From an uncultured Spirochaetales bacterium (lineage in GTDB: Bacteria > Spirochaetota > Spirochaetia > Sphaerochaetales > Sphaerochaetaceae), in NCBI GenBank assembly GCA_949285905.1, contig CASDZV010000046.1, positions 1-64,000 on the forward strand: a DNA stretch of 64,000 nt. The letters are read 5' to 3'. Below the pieces are notes generated by a model. It made no database searches, was not told where the DNA came from, and saw only the letters and a list, made by a program, of their open reading frames with translations. Positions 16,331-25,041 of this stretch are shown one piece after another. The position numbers and the translations under genes are program-made. The first letter of the stretch is position 1; every line of letters starts with the position of its first letter.

Positions 16331-16912
16331 TCAGAAATCCGTGCTGCTGAAACTGTCATTGTGCTTTCTGAATTTTCTGCTGTAGACAGCTGAACTGATC
16401 GCACCGTAGATCATAAGCGCTCCGGAGGCGAAAAGAATAGCAGCGAATAGCGTCATAACAGCACCTGTAAGAAAGTTAGGAAACAGGAACAGTATTACTG
16501 CAAATACAAATGAAAGTATCGTCTCAAGCCCCAGTCCGCTGACCATCACACTTCTGTTTGAGAGGAATATCAGGTCTACAAGATCAACGATTCCAGTAAT
16601 AAGGAACGCCGCCGCAATAATGTAAACAAGAACTGTCGGAATGAGTGTCGGCGCTGCAATTGCAATGATGATCGTAATAATCCCGAAAATCATATTCAGA
16701 AGCGCCTTTCCCATCGAGACATTGCGTATACTCTGCCAGAGGACATCTTTCAGCTTATAAGAAGCTAAAAGCGTTCGTACACCATCAATGACGAGGTATA
16801 TGCCGAACGCAGAGATGACAACTGTCAGGAATCCGGAAGGTCGGATTATCATATACAGTCCGATGAATATCATCAGAAGACCGGAAATCATTAATGGAAT
16901 GTACCTTTTCAT
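16331..16912 (-). CDS. DUF308 / HdeD-like integral membrane protein
   Basis: A 193-residue protein that is almost entirely six transmembrane helices (IPLMISGLLMIFIGLYMII at the N-terminus; GIITIIIAIAAPTLIPTVLV in the middle). It has the repeated small-residue pattern of the DUF308 family, which includes E. coli HdeD of the acid-resistance island. The short polar C-terminus ends KHNDSFSSTDF. Its function here is unknown. The 16154-16330 gap on its 3' side holds the upstream part of the his leader and probably that promoter. Confidence 0.8.
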   Translation of the reverse strand: MKRYIPLMISGLLMIFIGLYMIIRPSGFLTVVISAFGIYLVIDGVRTLLASYKLKDVLWQSIRNVSMGKALLNMIFGIITIIIAIAAPTLIPTVLVYIIAAAFLITGIVDLVDLIFLSNRSVMVSGLGLETILSFVFAVILFLFPNFLTGAVMTLFAAILFASGALMIYGAISSAVYSRKFRKHNDSFSSTDF

Positions 16913-16988
16913 ACATAAAATATTATTCCAGATTCTGCAAAAGAAAAGTGCTGTTCAACCTTTCCCTCTTTTCCTGTAGGATTCAGAT

Positions 16989-17657
16989 ATGATCGAAAAG
17001 AAATATCTCCTGTTTGATGCAGACAATACACTTTATGACTTCTCAGCCACGGAGAAAGCAGCATTATCCAGACTTTTCAGGAAGTATGAAATATCAGAGA
17101 GTCTTCTTCCTGTTTATCATGAAGGCAACAGACACTGCTGGAAAACATATGAGGAAGGAGGCATTACTCTGGAAGAACTGGAAACCGAGCGTTTCAGGCT
17201 GTTTATCGAAGCAATCGGAAGAAGTGATGACCCCGCTATTATGGGCTGTGATTACTCTACGATGCTTGGAGAGGAAGGCATCATGATAGACGGCGCTCTA
17301 GAGACACTTGAAGCTCTGAAAGACAGATACAGCATCTCGCTCATAACAAACGGAATAGCTAAAGTGCAGAAAGAGCGCATCAGACGGACAGGCACAGCCA
17401 GATTTTATGACAGAGTCTTCATAAGCCAGGAAATCGGATATGCAAAACCTGACACGCGGTTTTTCAATTATGTCCTCTCAGAGCTAAAAGCTTCCAGAGA
17501 CGAGTGTCTTGTCATCGGAGACAGTCTCACCAGCGATATCAAAGGAGCAAAAGACAGTGGCATCGAAAGTGTCTACATCTCATTCAAAGGAGATATATCA
17601 TCCGATGCCACATGGTCCGTTTCATCATATAACGAACTGCTGAGACTCCTCTCCTGA
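16989..17657 (+). CDS. HAD-superfamily hydrolase, YjjG-like nucleotidase
   Basis: A 222-residue HAD hydrolase with motif I FDADNTLYDF, motif II SLITNG, and motifs III/IV in GYAKPDTRFF and VIGDSLTSDIKGAKDSG. The length, cap arrangement and NTLYDF motif match the YjjG group of pyrimidine 5'-nucleotidases that clear non-canonical nucleotides. Substrate specificity is inferred. It is divergent from the DUF308 gene and ends two bases before the convergent DUF5107 gene. Confidence 0.85.
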   Translation: MIEKKYLLFDADNTLYDFSATEKAALSRLFRKYEISESLLPVYHEGNRHCWKTYEEGGITLEELETERFRLFIEAIGRSDDPAIMGCDYSTMLGEEGIMIDGALETLEALKDRYSISLITNGIAKVQKERIRRTGTARFYDRVFISQEIGYAKPDTRFFNYVLSELKASRDECLVIGDSLTSDIKGAKDSGIESVYISFKGDISSDATWSVSSYNELLRLLS

Positions 17658-17659
17658 TT

Positions 17660-20600
17660 TCACATCAGAGCAGCCAGAGCCTCAAGCTGCTGCAAATGGA
17701 ACCTTGCTCCCTGATGATACAAATCAAGCACAAGCACATCTTCAAGTTTTTTCCTAGCACCTTCCTTATTGCCAGCAGCAAGTTCACCGAGAGCGATCAG
17801 ATAAACGCAATGTGCCTTGTTCTTCCTTGTTAAATCATCATCCCAGAGCTGGAGATCGGGAAGCGAGACTGCGAAATAATCGAATCTGATTTCATCGAAA
17901 TAGTGCTTTTCCCCGAAATCCGACATTGCATTAAAACGCTTCTTCGCACCTCTCTCGTCTCCGAGTTTTCTGCGGCAGAGTCCCTGATAGAGAGCCATAT
18001 CCGCAGGCTGGTCGTTATAATAGAGCGCACTCGAAAGCTCTTCTGTTCCTTCAGTGCCTTTCCTGAACTCAGCTTCTGCCTCTTCCTTCTTTCCTGTCTT
18101 CTCGAGGCAGAGGCCAAGCAAGTAGTGGATATCATTATCCTTCGTTCCCTCAAGCTTGCCTTCCCCGAGATTCTCAGGATACACAAGTGCTGAAGAAAGC
18201 AGTGCCACCGCTTCCTGATAATGAGAGGAGACAATCTGGGCAAGTGCAAGATTCTCAAGCGCTCTCTTGTATTGCGTAGTCACCTTTCCTTCTCCGCCCT
18301 CCCATGGATGGAACTTGCGTTCCCTGATTCTCTTCAGCGCTTCCTCATACCTGCCGGAGAAATTCAGCAGCGCAATATATGTGATATACAGGTCATCACG
18401 CTTCTGAGTGACACAGAGGTGCTTTTCAAGGAAAGAAAGCCTCTCATCAAGAGCAAAACCTAGTTTTTCCTTCAGCTGATCAAGTTCAAGAAGGACTCTG
18501 GCATCATCAGGATCCAGTGAGTACGCTTTCTCAAGAGCTTTCAGAGCCTCTTCTTTTTCCCCGCGCTTGTTATAAAGAACAATACTCAGATTACGGAAAA
18601 CAGTTGGGAATGAGCTATTGGCTTCAGATGAGATCTTCCAGTCTCTATAAGCCTCCTCATACCGTCTCTTGTCATAAAGAAGATTGCCCCGGAGATACCG
18701 TGCCGCAGCATCGCAGCTGTTCTTGCCGATTGCTGAGGAAAGAGCAACATACTCATATGCAGTAGATGGAAAGCAATATGTGACATCTGTCTTTTCAGCT
18801 TCTCTGCGCACAGCCTCAGCTTCCTCCGTCTTACCTGCCGCTTCAAGCTCATATGCCTCGGCATATTTAACGCTGGCAGAAGATGGCGCACTGTGAAGAA
18901 GTGCCGCAGACGCAAGATGTTCTCCCCATGTGCTGAGATCAGAAGCAGCGTTCATATAATTTACAATGCGGCCATTCATCATTTCATGAAGCTTTTCGTC
19001 TGAGACTCTTCCTTCCATGGTGAGGAAATAAAGCGCTGTGAAACAGAACGGATTTTCCTCAAGAGAAGCAACAGCCGCCTCCACAGCCTCTTCTTCCCGT
19101 CCGAGATGCTTCAGGATGAAGGCTTTAAGGGAAGACGCGGAAGAATTGGCTTCATTCCTGTTCAGGCTGCTTTCGACAAATGAGAGTGCCTTATCATAAT
19201 CTGAACGCTGGAGAGCAATTTCCGCAAGGTAATAATATGCCTCGCATTTCTCTGCTTCATTCCAGGTTGCCTTGTAGAATGCGTCGTATGCCTCGTCCAT
19301 GCGCCCCTGATAAAACAGCGAGAGACCAAGATTGAATGAGGGCTCTCCTGTATAAGGATTCGGAGTGAACATTGTCAGCCGTTTCAAGGCCTTTCTGAAA
19401 AGCTTCTCTGATGAGATGAAATCACAACGCCGCAGAAGTAGTTTGCCATAAGCATTATTCACCCTGATATCATACTCATCCCGTTTGAGCGCCTCCTTAT
19501 AGTAAGCATCTGGTTCGAATGTGGCATGTCTGTACTGTTCCAGGTGCTCCCCGATAAGATAAAGCTCCTCATTTGTCATTACGTCCTCTGGAGCTTTTAC
19601 TTTCTCTGCAGGCTCAGGAAGTTCCTCCAGTGTCTTTTCCATCTCTGCAGCTTCAACAAGGAGGCAACCATCTCCGTCATAAAGCGAAAGCACTGGTTTC
19701 CTGTATCCGCCATCAATATGGACACTCTCCTCAAAGAAGCTCTCAGGAGAGAGGGATACGTTCTTCTCCCAGACAGTCTTGCCATCAAGCGAGAAGACAA
19801 GACGGGCATTGCTGATTGATTGCATCGCAGAAACGAAGACCGTCACATCGTTTCCTGTGTGCTCGAAATTCAAAGCCGCATTGAGATTGGCGTTCTTCAC
19901 ATATCCTGCGCCTTTATAAGGCATGAAATACTGCTTGAATGACTTCTCTTCAAATGGCATCAGCCATGTGAAATCCGGCTGATTGTCAGTAAAGACGCCT
20001 GTCATAAGCTCAATATAAGGGCCGTTTGCATCCGTCAGGTTCCTGTCCCATGCCTTGCCGAAATCACCACAGCCCCATGTCCACTGCTTCTTGCCAGGAG
20101 AGATATGATGATCAGCAACATGAAGAATACCCGCTCTCTTGCCATAATCATATCCGCCGACAAAATCATATGTGCTCTTATATGCCATATATGACGTAGG
20201 AACAGGAATATTCTTATATCTGGAGATATCTACGCCTTCGCCATAGTCATGCTTGTAATAAACACCGGTTGCTATCGGGAAGCGCGAGACATCCCTCTTG
20301 CCGTGATCGAAGACAGCATTGACATCGGGAGGGAATACAGACTGCGTGTCATCATTTACAGAGACAGCAGGGTTCGCCCACCAGAGGAATGTCTGGGGAA
20401 GGGACGTTCTGTTGAAGAGCTTTGCCTCAATTTCTATATACGCCTTGCCAGGATGGACTGTAAACGTCGTGGTCACTACCGTACCATACATCTCATCAGC
20501 ATCTCCGATTACAAGAGATGCAGAGCCATCATCATTTTTACGTGTGAAATATGAGACTGGCATATACGTCGTCGGTCTGTGATGCTGTGGCCAGTTGAAT

Positions 20601-20953
20601 TCTATACCACCGCTGATCCAAGGTCCCAGAAGTCCGACAAGAGCTGGTTTGATGACTTCATTGCGGTAAACGAAGTCATAATCATTCGTCTTGTCCTTCG
20701 CCCACTGGATCCTGCCGCCGAAGCAAGGAAGGACAGTCACTTCAATGTACTCATTTTCAAGAATGACAGCTTCATATTCGACATCGGATTTCTCATCCCC
20801 GATACTGTCAATGACGGGATATGGATATACTTTACCGCTCGACCCCTGATACACTCTCTTTTCCAGGAACATCGGATTCTTATCCGGCTTCCCGACAGGG
20901 TATGTCGGTATCATGATTTTCTCGACTCGGACATCCGCAAACGACTCAGCCAT
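17660..20953 (-). CDS. DUF5107 domain protein with C-terminal tetratricopeptide repeats
   Basis: A large cytosolic protein (1097 residues, no signal peptide). Residues about 1-400 form a DUF5107 domain, a galactose-mutarotase-like beta-sandwich (ITVLPCFGGRIQW-like core, GGIEFNWPQHHRPTTYMPV, WTWGCGDFGKAW). From about 480 to the end it is helical TPR repeats (for example RCDFISSEKLFRKALKRL, EEALKALEKAYSLDPDDARV). GGGAGG before ATG 20953 sets the start. It is the last gene of the leftward LacI-linked operon. A role in recognising or processing a carbohydrate is likely; the activity is unknown. Confidence 0.85.
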   Translation of the reverse strand: MAESFADVRVEKIMIPTYPVGKPDKNPMFLEKRVYQGSSGKVYPYPVIDSIGDEKSDVEYEAVILENEYIEVTVLPCFGGRIQWAKDKTNDYDFVYRNEVIKPALVGLLGPWISGGIEFNWPQHHRPTTYMPVSYFTRKNDDGSASLVIGDADEMYGTVVTTTFTVHPGKAYIEIEAKLFNRTSLPQTFLWWANPAVSVNDDTQSVFPPDVNAVFDHGKRDVSRFPIATGVYYKHDYGEGVDISRYKNIPVPTSYMAYKSTYDFVGGYDYGKRAGILHVADHHISPGKKQWTWGCGDFGKAWDRNLTDANGPYIELMTGVFTDNQPDFTWLMPFEEKSFKQYFMPYKGAGYVKNANLNAALNFEHTGNDVTVFVSAMQSISNARLVFSLDGKTVWEKNVSLSPESFFEESVHIDGGYRKPVLSLYDGDGCLLVEAAEMEKTLEELPEPAEKVKAPEDVMTNEELYLIGEHLEQYRHATFEPDAYYKEALKRDEYDIRVNNAYGKLLLRRCDFISSEKLFRKALKRLTMFTPNPYTGEPSFNLGLSLFYQGRMDEAYDAFYKATWNEAEKCEAYYYLAEIALQRSDYDKALSFVESSLNRNEANSSASSLKAFILKHLGREEEAVEAAVASLEENPFCFTALYFLTMEGRVSDEKLHEMMNGRIVNYMNAASDLSTWGEHLASAALLHSAPSSASVKYAEAYELEAAGKTEEAEAVRREAEKTDVTYCFPSTAYEYVALSSAIGKNSCDAAARYLRGNLLYDKRRYEEAYRDWKISSEANSSFPTVFRNLSIVLYNKRGEKEEALKALEKAYSLDPDDARVLLELDQLKEKLGFALDERLSFLEKHLCVTQKRDDLYITYIALLNFSGRYEEALKRIRERKFHPWEGGEGKVTTQYKRALENLALAQIVSSHYQEAVALLSSALVYPENLGEGKLEGTKDNDIHYLLGLCLEKTGKKEEAEAEFRKGTEGTEELSSALYYNDQPADMALYQGLCRRKLGDERGAKKRFNAMSDFGEKHYFDEIRFDYFAVSLPDLQLWDDDLTRKNKAHCVYLIALGELAAGNKEGARKKLEDVLVLDLYHQGARFHLQQLEALAALM

Positions 20954-20981
20954 TTTTCCTCCCACACATCGTATGATATGA

Positions 20982-22058
20982 TTATATATAGTCAGCCTTC
21001 CCTATCAGGGCCAGTGAATATGTCTCCTTCATCAGGATCTGGACATCTGAATAGAAGATCTTATTGTTCATCTCATTTCCTGTCAGATATCTGAAAAGCA
21101 AGCGGATAGCCAGCAGAATCTGTCTTGCAGGGTGCTGGTATATCGATGCTTTGATGACACCCCTGTCGAGATAGTCCTTCAAAGCTGAGGTGCTTTCATG
21201 GGTTATCATGATGATGTCGCTGCGCCCGGACTCATCCACTGCTCTTGCAACACCATCAAAGATTCCATTCATGACATAGAAGGCATTGGTCTGTGGATAC
21301 TTCTGCAGCACATCCTTCACTTTCAGATACAAGTCCTCATTCAGCTCACCGTCAGAAAGGCCTGTACCAGTTATCGTCTGTGTAAGCGTGAGATTCCCAA
21401 GCTCTGATGTTGCCTTGCTGACAAACCCCGCTATCCTGAGCTGAGAGCCGATGAACTGGTTATTCGATGAGACGACTATGACATTCAGCTGCTCACTGCC
21501 CGCATAGAGGCTCATCAGCTTAGCTGCAAGTGTGCCAAGCGCCATATCATCAGGTCCGACATGGAAGAGGGACCGGGGGCTGCTTGTTTTATCGATAATC
21601 GTGGCAAATGGAATGCTTTCCGGGATGCACGCCTCGATATCATCAAGAGCAAAATTCACAACAGCTCCGATGATGATACCGGACACACCCTGTTCCAGAA
21701 GATATGAGATCGCCTCGCGCTGCCCTTCACTGCTATAATCCGAAGATGTGTGAACGACAAACGAGACACCATAGGAAGACAACATCGACTCTGCCTCCTT
21801 GATGCCCGCGGCAATCTCATTCCAGAACTCACAATCAATTTCAGGATATGTTATACCGATGACAATCCCTTTCTTGCGCAGTGCAAGGACTTTGGCCGCA
21901 GAACAGGGTTCATAATCAATTCTGGAAAGCACATCCTTCACTTTCGCTTCAGACTGCGGAGAGACATTTCCTCTCTTATGGATAACCCTGTCAACTGTAC
22001 CTATGGAAACCCCTGCCATCGCGGCAATATCTTTGATTGTATATACCGTTTTTTCCAT
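20982..22058 (-). CDS. LacI family transcriptional regulator
   Basis: A 358-residue repressor-type protein. Residues 6-32 are the LacI helix-turn-helix (YTIKDIAAMAGVSIGTVDRV), then the hinge and a periplasmic-binding-protein-like effector domain (IGITYPEIDCEFWNEIAAGI). The N-terminal half of the domain resembles sugar-responsive members. It is embedded in the sugar operon it probably controls. The two TGTTAACGTTAACA-type palindromes at 24844 and 25013 are the obvious candidate operators. Confidence 0.92.
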   Translation of the reverse strand: MEKTVYTIKDIAAMAGVSIGTVDRVIHKRGNVSPQSEAKVKDVLSRIDYEPCSAAKVLALRKKGIVIGITYPEIDCEFWNEIAAGIKEAESMLSSYGVSFVVHTSSDYSSEGQREAISYLLEQGVSGIIIGAVVNFALDDIEACIPESIPFATIIDKTSSPRSLFHVGPDDMALGTLAAKLMSLYAGSEQLNVIVVSSNNQFIGSQLRIAGFVSKATSELGNLTLTQTITGTGLSDGELNEDLYLKVKDVLQKYPQTNAFYVMNGIFDGVARAVDESGRSDIIMITHESTSALKDYLDRGVIKASIYQHPARQILLAIRLLFRYLTGNEMNNKIFYSDVQILMKETYSLALIGKADYI

Positions 22059-22059
22059 A

Positions 22060-22920
22060 TCAGACTAAATAACCAAAACTCCCCTCAAAAATATTATCCT
22101 GAGCATAATAGCACTTTCCATCTCCTTCACCGACAACTTCAAGCCCGCAACAGGCAGACGTGGCGATGAGTGTATGCATATCGACTCCGCCGAAAGCAAC
22201 AGAAGACACATTTCCTGCGTTGACTTTATATTCCGCGATTTTCGTCCCATCCGGGGAGATGGCATAAATCATTCCGGCACCCCAAAGCGCAGTCCATACA
22301 TTTCCGTTTCTGTCAATGGCAAGGCCATCAGGTTCCCCGTCATCAGGAAATGCAGAGAAAAAGATCCTTCCATCATAAAGCGAACCAGTTGCATGATCAT
22401 AACGATATGCTCTGATTGTCTTATATCCGGAATCTGTATGATAGAATACACTGCCATCTGGCGAAAAACCAAGTCCGTTTGAAATCTTCAGATTGTCCAG
22501 TAGGACTCTCCAGGATCCATCACGCTCTATTGAAACAAGCCTGCCATCCACGTTGTCGGCTTTCTTTATTCCTGCAAGAATCCTTCCTTCCGGATCGGCT
22601 GTGGCATCATTGAATCTCTCGCCATCCTCGAACTCAAAAGACAGCAGATTGCTGCCGAGAGAGAATCCTCTGCCGCTCCGTTCTGCCATAACAAGCCCTT
22701 TCTCAGTCAGAAGGAGAATATCTCCAGACTTCGTGATCAGAAAAGCTCCTGTCTGGTACTCTGTCTCAAGCTCTGTCCTGACATCACGGAAAGAGGAATC
22801 TGCGGAATATATCGTGCCATGGAGGATATCTGTGAAATAGAAGCGCCCGTCCACAGGGTTCCATCTTGCGTTTTCACCTAATTCACAGCATGGGAAGTCC
22901 AGGGATGAGAATTCTACCAT
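22060..22920 (-). CDS. SMP-30/gluconolactonase family sugar lactonase
   Basis: A 286-residue six-bladed beta-propeller with ELGENARWNPVDGRFYFTDI at the start (metal-binding Glu), NDATADPEGRILAG, ISNGLGFSPDGSVFYHTDS and EPDGLAIDRNGNVWTALW. Family members hydrolyse aldonolactones with a divalent metal. Between an SDR dehydrogenase and an aldonate dehydratase, it should open the lactone made by the dehydrogenase. It overlaps the dehydratase gene by 7 bp. Confidence 0.9.
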   Translation of the reverse strand: MVEFSSLDFPCCELGENARWNPVDGRFYFTDILHGTIYSADSSFRDVRTELETEYQTGAFLITKSGDILLLTEKGLVMAERSGRGFSLGSNLLSFEFEDGERFNDATADPEGRILAGIKKADNVDGRLVSIERDGSWRVLLDNLKISNGLGFSPDGSVFYHTDSGYKTIRAYRYDHATGSLYDGRIFFSAFPDDGEPDGLAIDRNGNVWTALWGAGMIYAISPDGTKIAEYKVNAGNVSSVAFGGVDMHTLIATSACCGLEVVGEGDGKCYYAQDNIFEGSFGYLV

Positions 22921-24062
22921 TCAGTCACACTCCCATCTGCAAGGCGGTAAATCACATTCCGCCACTGATGACCTTCCTTTGCCATCTCACGTACAGACTC
23001 CTCATTTATCTCAACACCGAGGCCAGGCTTCTCAAGCAGCTTGATGGATCCTGTACTGAAATCGAAGATATCTGTATTGAGGACATATTTATCCATTTCC
23101 TCACCCTTATTGTAAGCCATGCCGAAACTCTGCTCCTGAATACATGCATTGATAGATGTGAAATCGACTTGCAGACAGGAAGCAAGGGCAACCGGTCCCA
23201 GAGGACAGTGAGGGGCAAGCGCGACATCATATGCCTCTGCCATTGCCGCTATCTTGCGGACTTCTGAAATACCACCGGCATGTGAGAGGTCTGGCTGTAT
23301 TATATCCACATAACCTTCAGAGAGCATACGCTTGAATCCCCAGCGCGTGTAGCATCTCTCCCCTGTTGCCAGCGGAATAGATGAAGATGAATGAAGCTCT
23401 TTGAAAGCTTCTTCATTGTCGATGAGAACAGGTTCCTCCACAAAGAGAATACGATACTTCTCAAGCTCTCTGAGAAGTGCCTTTGCCATGCTCTTGTGCG
23501 CTCTTCCGTGGAAATCAATTGCTATGCCAAGCTCATAACCCACCTCGCTGCGTATCGCATCGACTTTGGCTATGAGTTTATCCATCTCACGGCTGTCTGT
23601 GATCCACCCGGTTTTGTCCGTACCGAACATCTTGATGTTATTGAAACCGGCCTCCATCTTCTTCCTGGCATTCAGCGCAGCCTCTTCCGGTGTATTTGAA
23701 TCAATCCAGCTGTATATCTCCATTCTGTCACGGACAGCACCTCCGAAGAACTCATAAACAGGAAGACCATACTTCTTGCCTTTTATATCCCAGAGAGCCT
23801 GATCAATTCCTGAAATGGCACTGGTAAGGACAGCACCTCCTCGATAGAAAGCGCCTCTGTAAAGAGTCTGCCAGATATCCTCTATATTCCCGATATCCCT
23901 ATCCATGATAACCGAGCACAGCTCTTTCACTGCCGCCTCTGCCGATTCTGCCTTGCCCTCCACAACAGGCTCACCCCAGCCGACGTATCCATCATCAGTT
24001 TCAATGCGGAGGAAAAGCCAGCGCGGTTTAATCCTGAATGTCTCAATTTTCGCGATTCTCAT
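22914..24062 (-). CDS. dgoD: Galactonate dehydratase-type enolase superfamily enzyme (paralogue 1)
   Basis: A 382-residue mandelate racemase/muconate-lactonising enzyme protein. Signatures are AIDFHGRAHK (Asp and His), FVEEPV (Glu), the metal Glu in TGERCYTRW, PDLSHAGGIS and APHCPLGPV (catalytic His), the arrangement of D-galactonate dehydratases. It would dehydrate a C6 aldonate to a 2-keto-3-deoxy acid. The exact stereochemistry is inferred. GGGGGTGGAG precedes the ATG, and the SDR stop overlaps it by four bases. Confidence 0.88.
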   Translation of the reverse strand: MRIAKIETFRIKPRWLFLRIETDDGYVGWGEPVVEGKAESAEAAVKELCSVIMDRDIGNIEDIWQTLYRGAFYRGGAVLTSAISGIDQALWDIKGKKYGLPVYEFFGGAVRDRMEIYSWIDSNTPEEAALNARKKMEAGFNNIKMFGTDKTGWITDSREMDKLIAKVDAIRSEVGYELGIAIDFHGRAHKSMAKALLRELEKYRILFVEEPVLIDNEEAFKELHSSSSIPLATGERCYTRWGFKRMLSEGYVDIIQPDLSHAGGISEVRKIAAMAEAYDVALAPHCPLGPVALASCLQVDFTSINACIQEQSFGMAYNKGEEMDKYVLNTDIFDFSTGSIKLLEKPGLGVEINEESVREMAKEGHQWRNVIYRLADGSVTEW

Positions 24063-24826
24063 AACTCCACCCCCTTGAAGAACTTGTTTTCAGTGAGAAC
24101 AGGAAGAACCGCGCCTCCATCGATAGTCACGCAGTTTCCTGTCATATATGAGCAAGCCGGACTTGCGAGGAATGCGATGATAGCAGCGATTTCCTCTGGT
24201 TTTGCAAAGCGTCCTAGCGGAATACGCTCCATGACATCGTAAATACCGGTCTCCGGATCCCAGCCAACATCTGTATATCCAGGGGCAACTGTAATGATGC
24301 GGATACCATACTCTGCAAGCTCCATCGATGCGTTCTTGCCGAACTTGGTGAGAGCAGCCTTCGCAGGCCCGTAAATTGTCGCGCCCGGCCAGCAACCGTC
24401 AACGTGATTCGAGGACATGTTGATCACAACGCCTTTGATTGAGTGCCTGACCATGTTCTTCGCAGCATACTGCGTACCGAAATATGCCCCTTTGAAATCA
24501 GTGGAGATCAGACGGAGCCATTGCTCTTCAGTAACTTCAAGGAATGGATAGAACTTGCTGATACCTGCATTGTTGACCATTACATCAATACCGCCAAGAT
24601 CCCGGTCAAAGGCCTCGAACATTGAAGCAAGCTCATCGAGATTTGCCACATCAGCTTTATAAATATGGTGCTCCCCTCCAAAAGCATCGCATGCTTTCTT
24701 TGTTTCCTCTGCACCTTCACTGTTTGAGCAGTAATTTATTCCCACATTGTATCCGTTCTTTGCCAGCTGGATGGCAACAGCTCTCCCGATTCCATGGCTA
24801 GCGCCAGTGATTAACGCATTCTTCAT
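24059..24826 (-). CDS. SDR family NAD(P)-dependent sugar dehydrogenase
   Basis: A 255-residue short-chain dehydrogenase. The cofactor loop GASHGIGRA is near residues 7-15, NNAG near 88, the catalytic Ser is in INMSSNHVDG and Tyr-x3-Lys in YGPAKAAL. It starts MKNALITGASHGIG at ATG 24826, with AGAGG upstream. As the first gene of a set with lactonase and aldonate dehydratase, it probably oxidises an aldose at C1. Database-style labels of such proteins as 3-ketoacyl reductases would be misleading here. Confidence 0.88.
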   Translation of the reverse strand: MKNALITGASHGIGRAVAIQLAKNGYNVGINYCSNSEGAEETKKACDAFGGEHHIYKADVANLDELASMFEAFDRDLGGIDVMVNNAGISKFYPFLEVTEEQWLRLISTDFKGAYFGTQYAAKNMVRHSIKGVVINMSSNHVDGCWPGATIYGPAKAALTKFGKNASMELAEYGIRIITVAPGYTDVGWDPETGIYDVMERIPLGRFAKPEEIAAIIAFLASPACSYMTGNCVTIDGGAVLPVLTENKFFKGVEL

Positions 24827-24843
24827 TCTTGCAAACCTCTTTC

Positions 24844-24857
24844 TGTGTACGTTAACA
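24844..24857. promoter_or_regulatory. Candidate LacI-type operator O1
   Basis: TGTGTACGTTAACA differs at two positions from the perfect palindrome at 25013-25026. It lies in the predicted early transcribed region of the SDR operon, 17 bp upstream of the SDR start codon, where a bound repressor would block transcription. Confidence 0.55.
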
Positions 24858-24878
24858 GGAATAACCTGATTCAAACAC

Positions 24879-24906
24879 ATCATAAAGCCAAAAGCAAAAA
24901 AATCAA
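24879..24906 (-). promoter_or_regulatory. Putative promoter of the SDR-dgoD-lactonase-lacI operon
   Basis: Reading leftward, TTGATT (24906-24901) and TATGAT (24884-24879) are 16 bp apart, both good sigma70 matches. Initiation would be near 24872, just before operator O1. Confidence 0.5.
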
Positions 24907-24930
24907 TAGTAAAATTTTCAAATTTTTCGT

Positions 24931-24959
24931 TTGACAATACCACAAAGTGGCCTTACCCT
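24931..24959 (+). promoter_or_regulatory. Putative promoter of the sugar ABC importer operon
   Basis: A consensus TTGACA -35 (24931-24936) lies 17 bp before TACCCT (24954-24959), a poor -10. The weak -10 may be compensated by an activator. The resulting leader of about 75 bases contains the palindrome at 25013-25026. Confidence 0.4.
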
Positions 24960-25012
24960 AGTTTCAGGCACAGTGAGGTATGTGTCTTGATGGCTGAAAT
25001 ACAATTTTTGGC

Positions 25013-25026
25013 TGTTAACGTTAACA
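25013..25026. promoter_or_regulatory. Candidate LacI-type operator O2 (perfect palindrome)
   Basis: TGTTAACGTTAACA is a perfect 14-bp palindrome with the central CpG typical of LacI-family sites. It lies 15 bp before the ATPase start codon. With O1 at 24844 it brackets both divergent promoters, so one repressor could control both operons, possibly by looping across about 169 bp. Confidence 0.65.
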
Positions 25027-25041
25027 CAAAGGGAGAGAACG

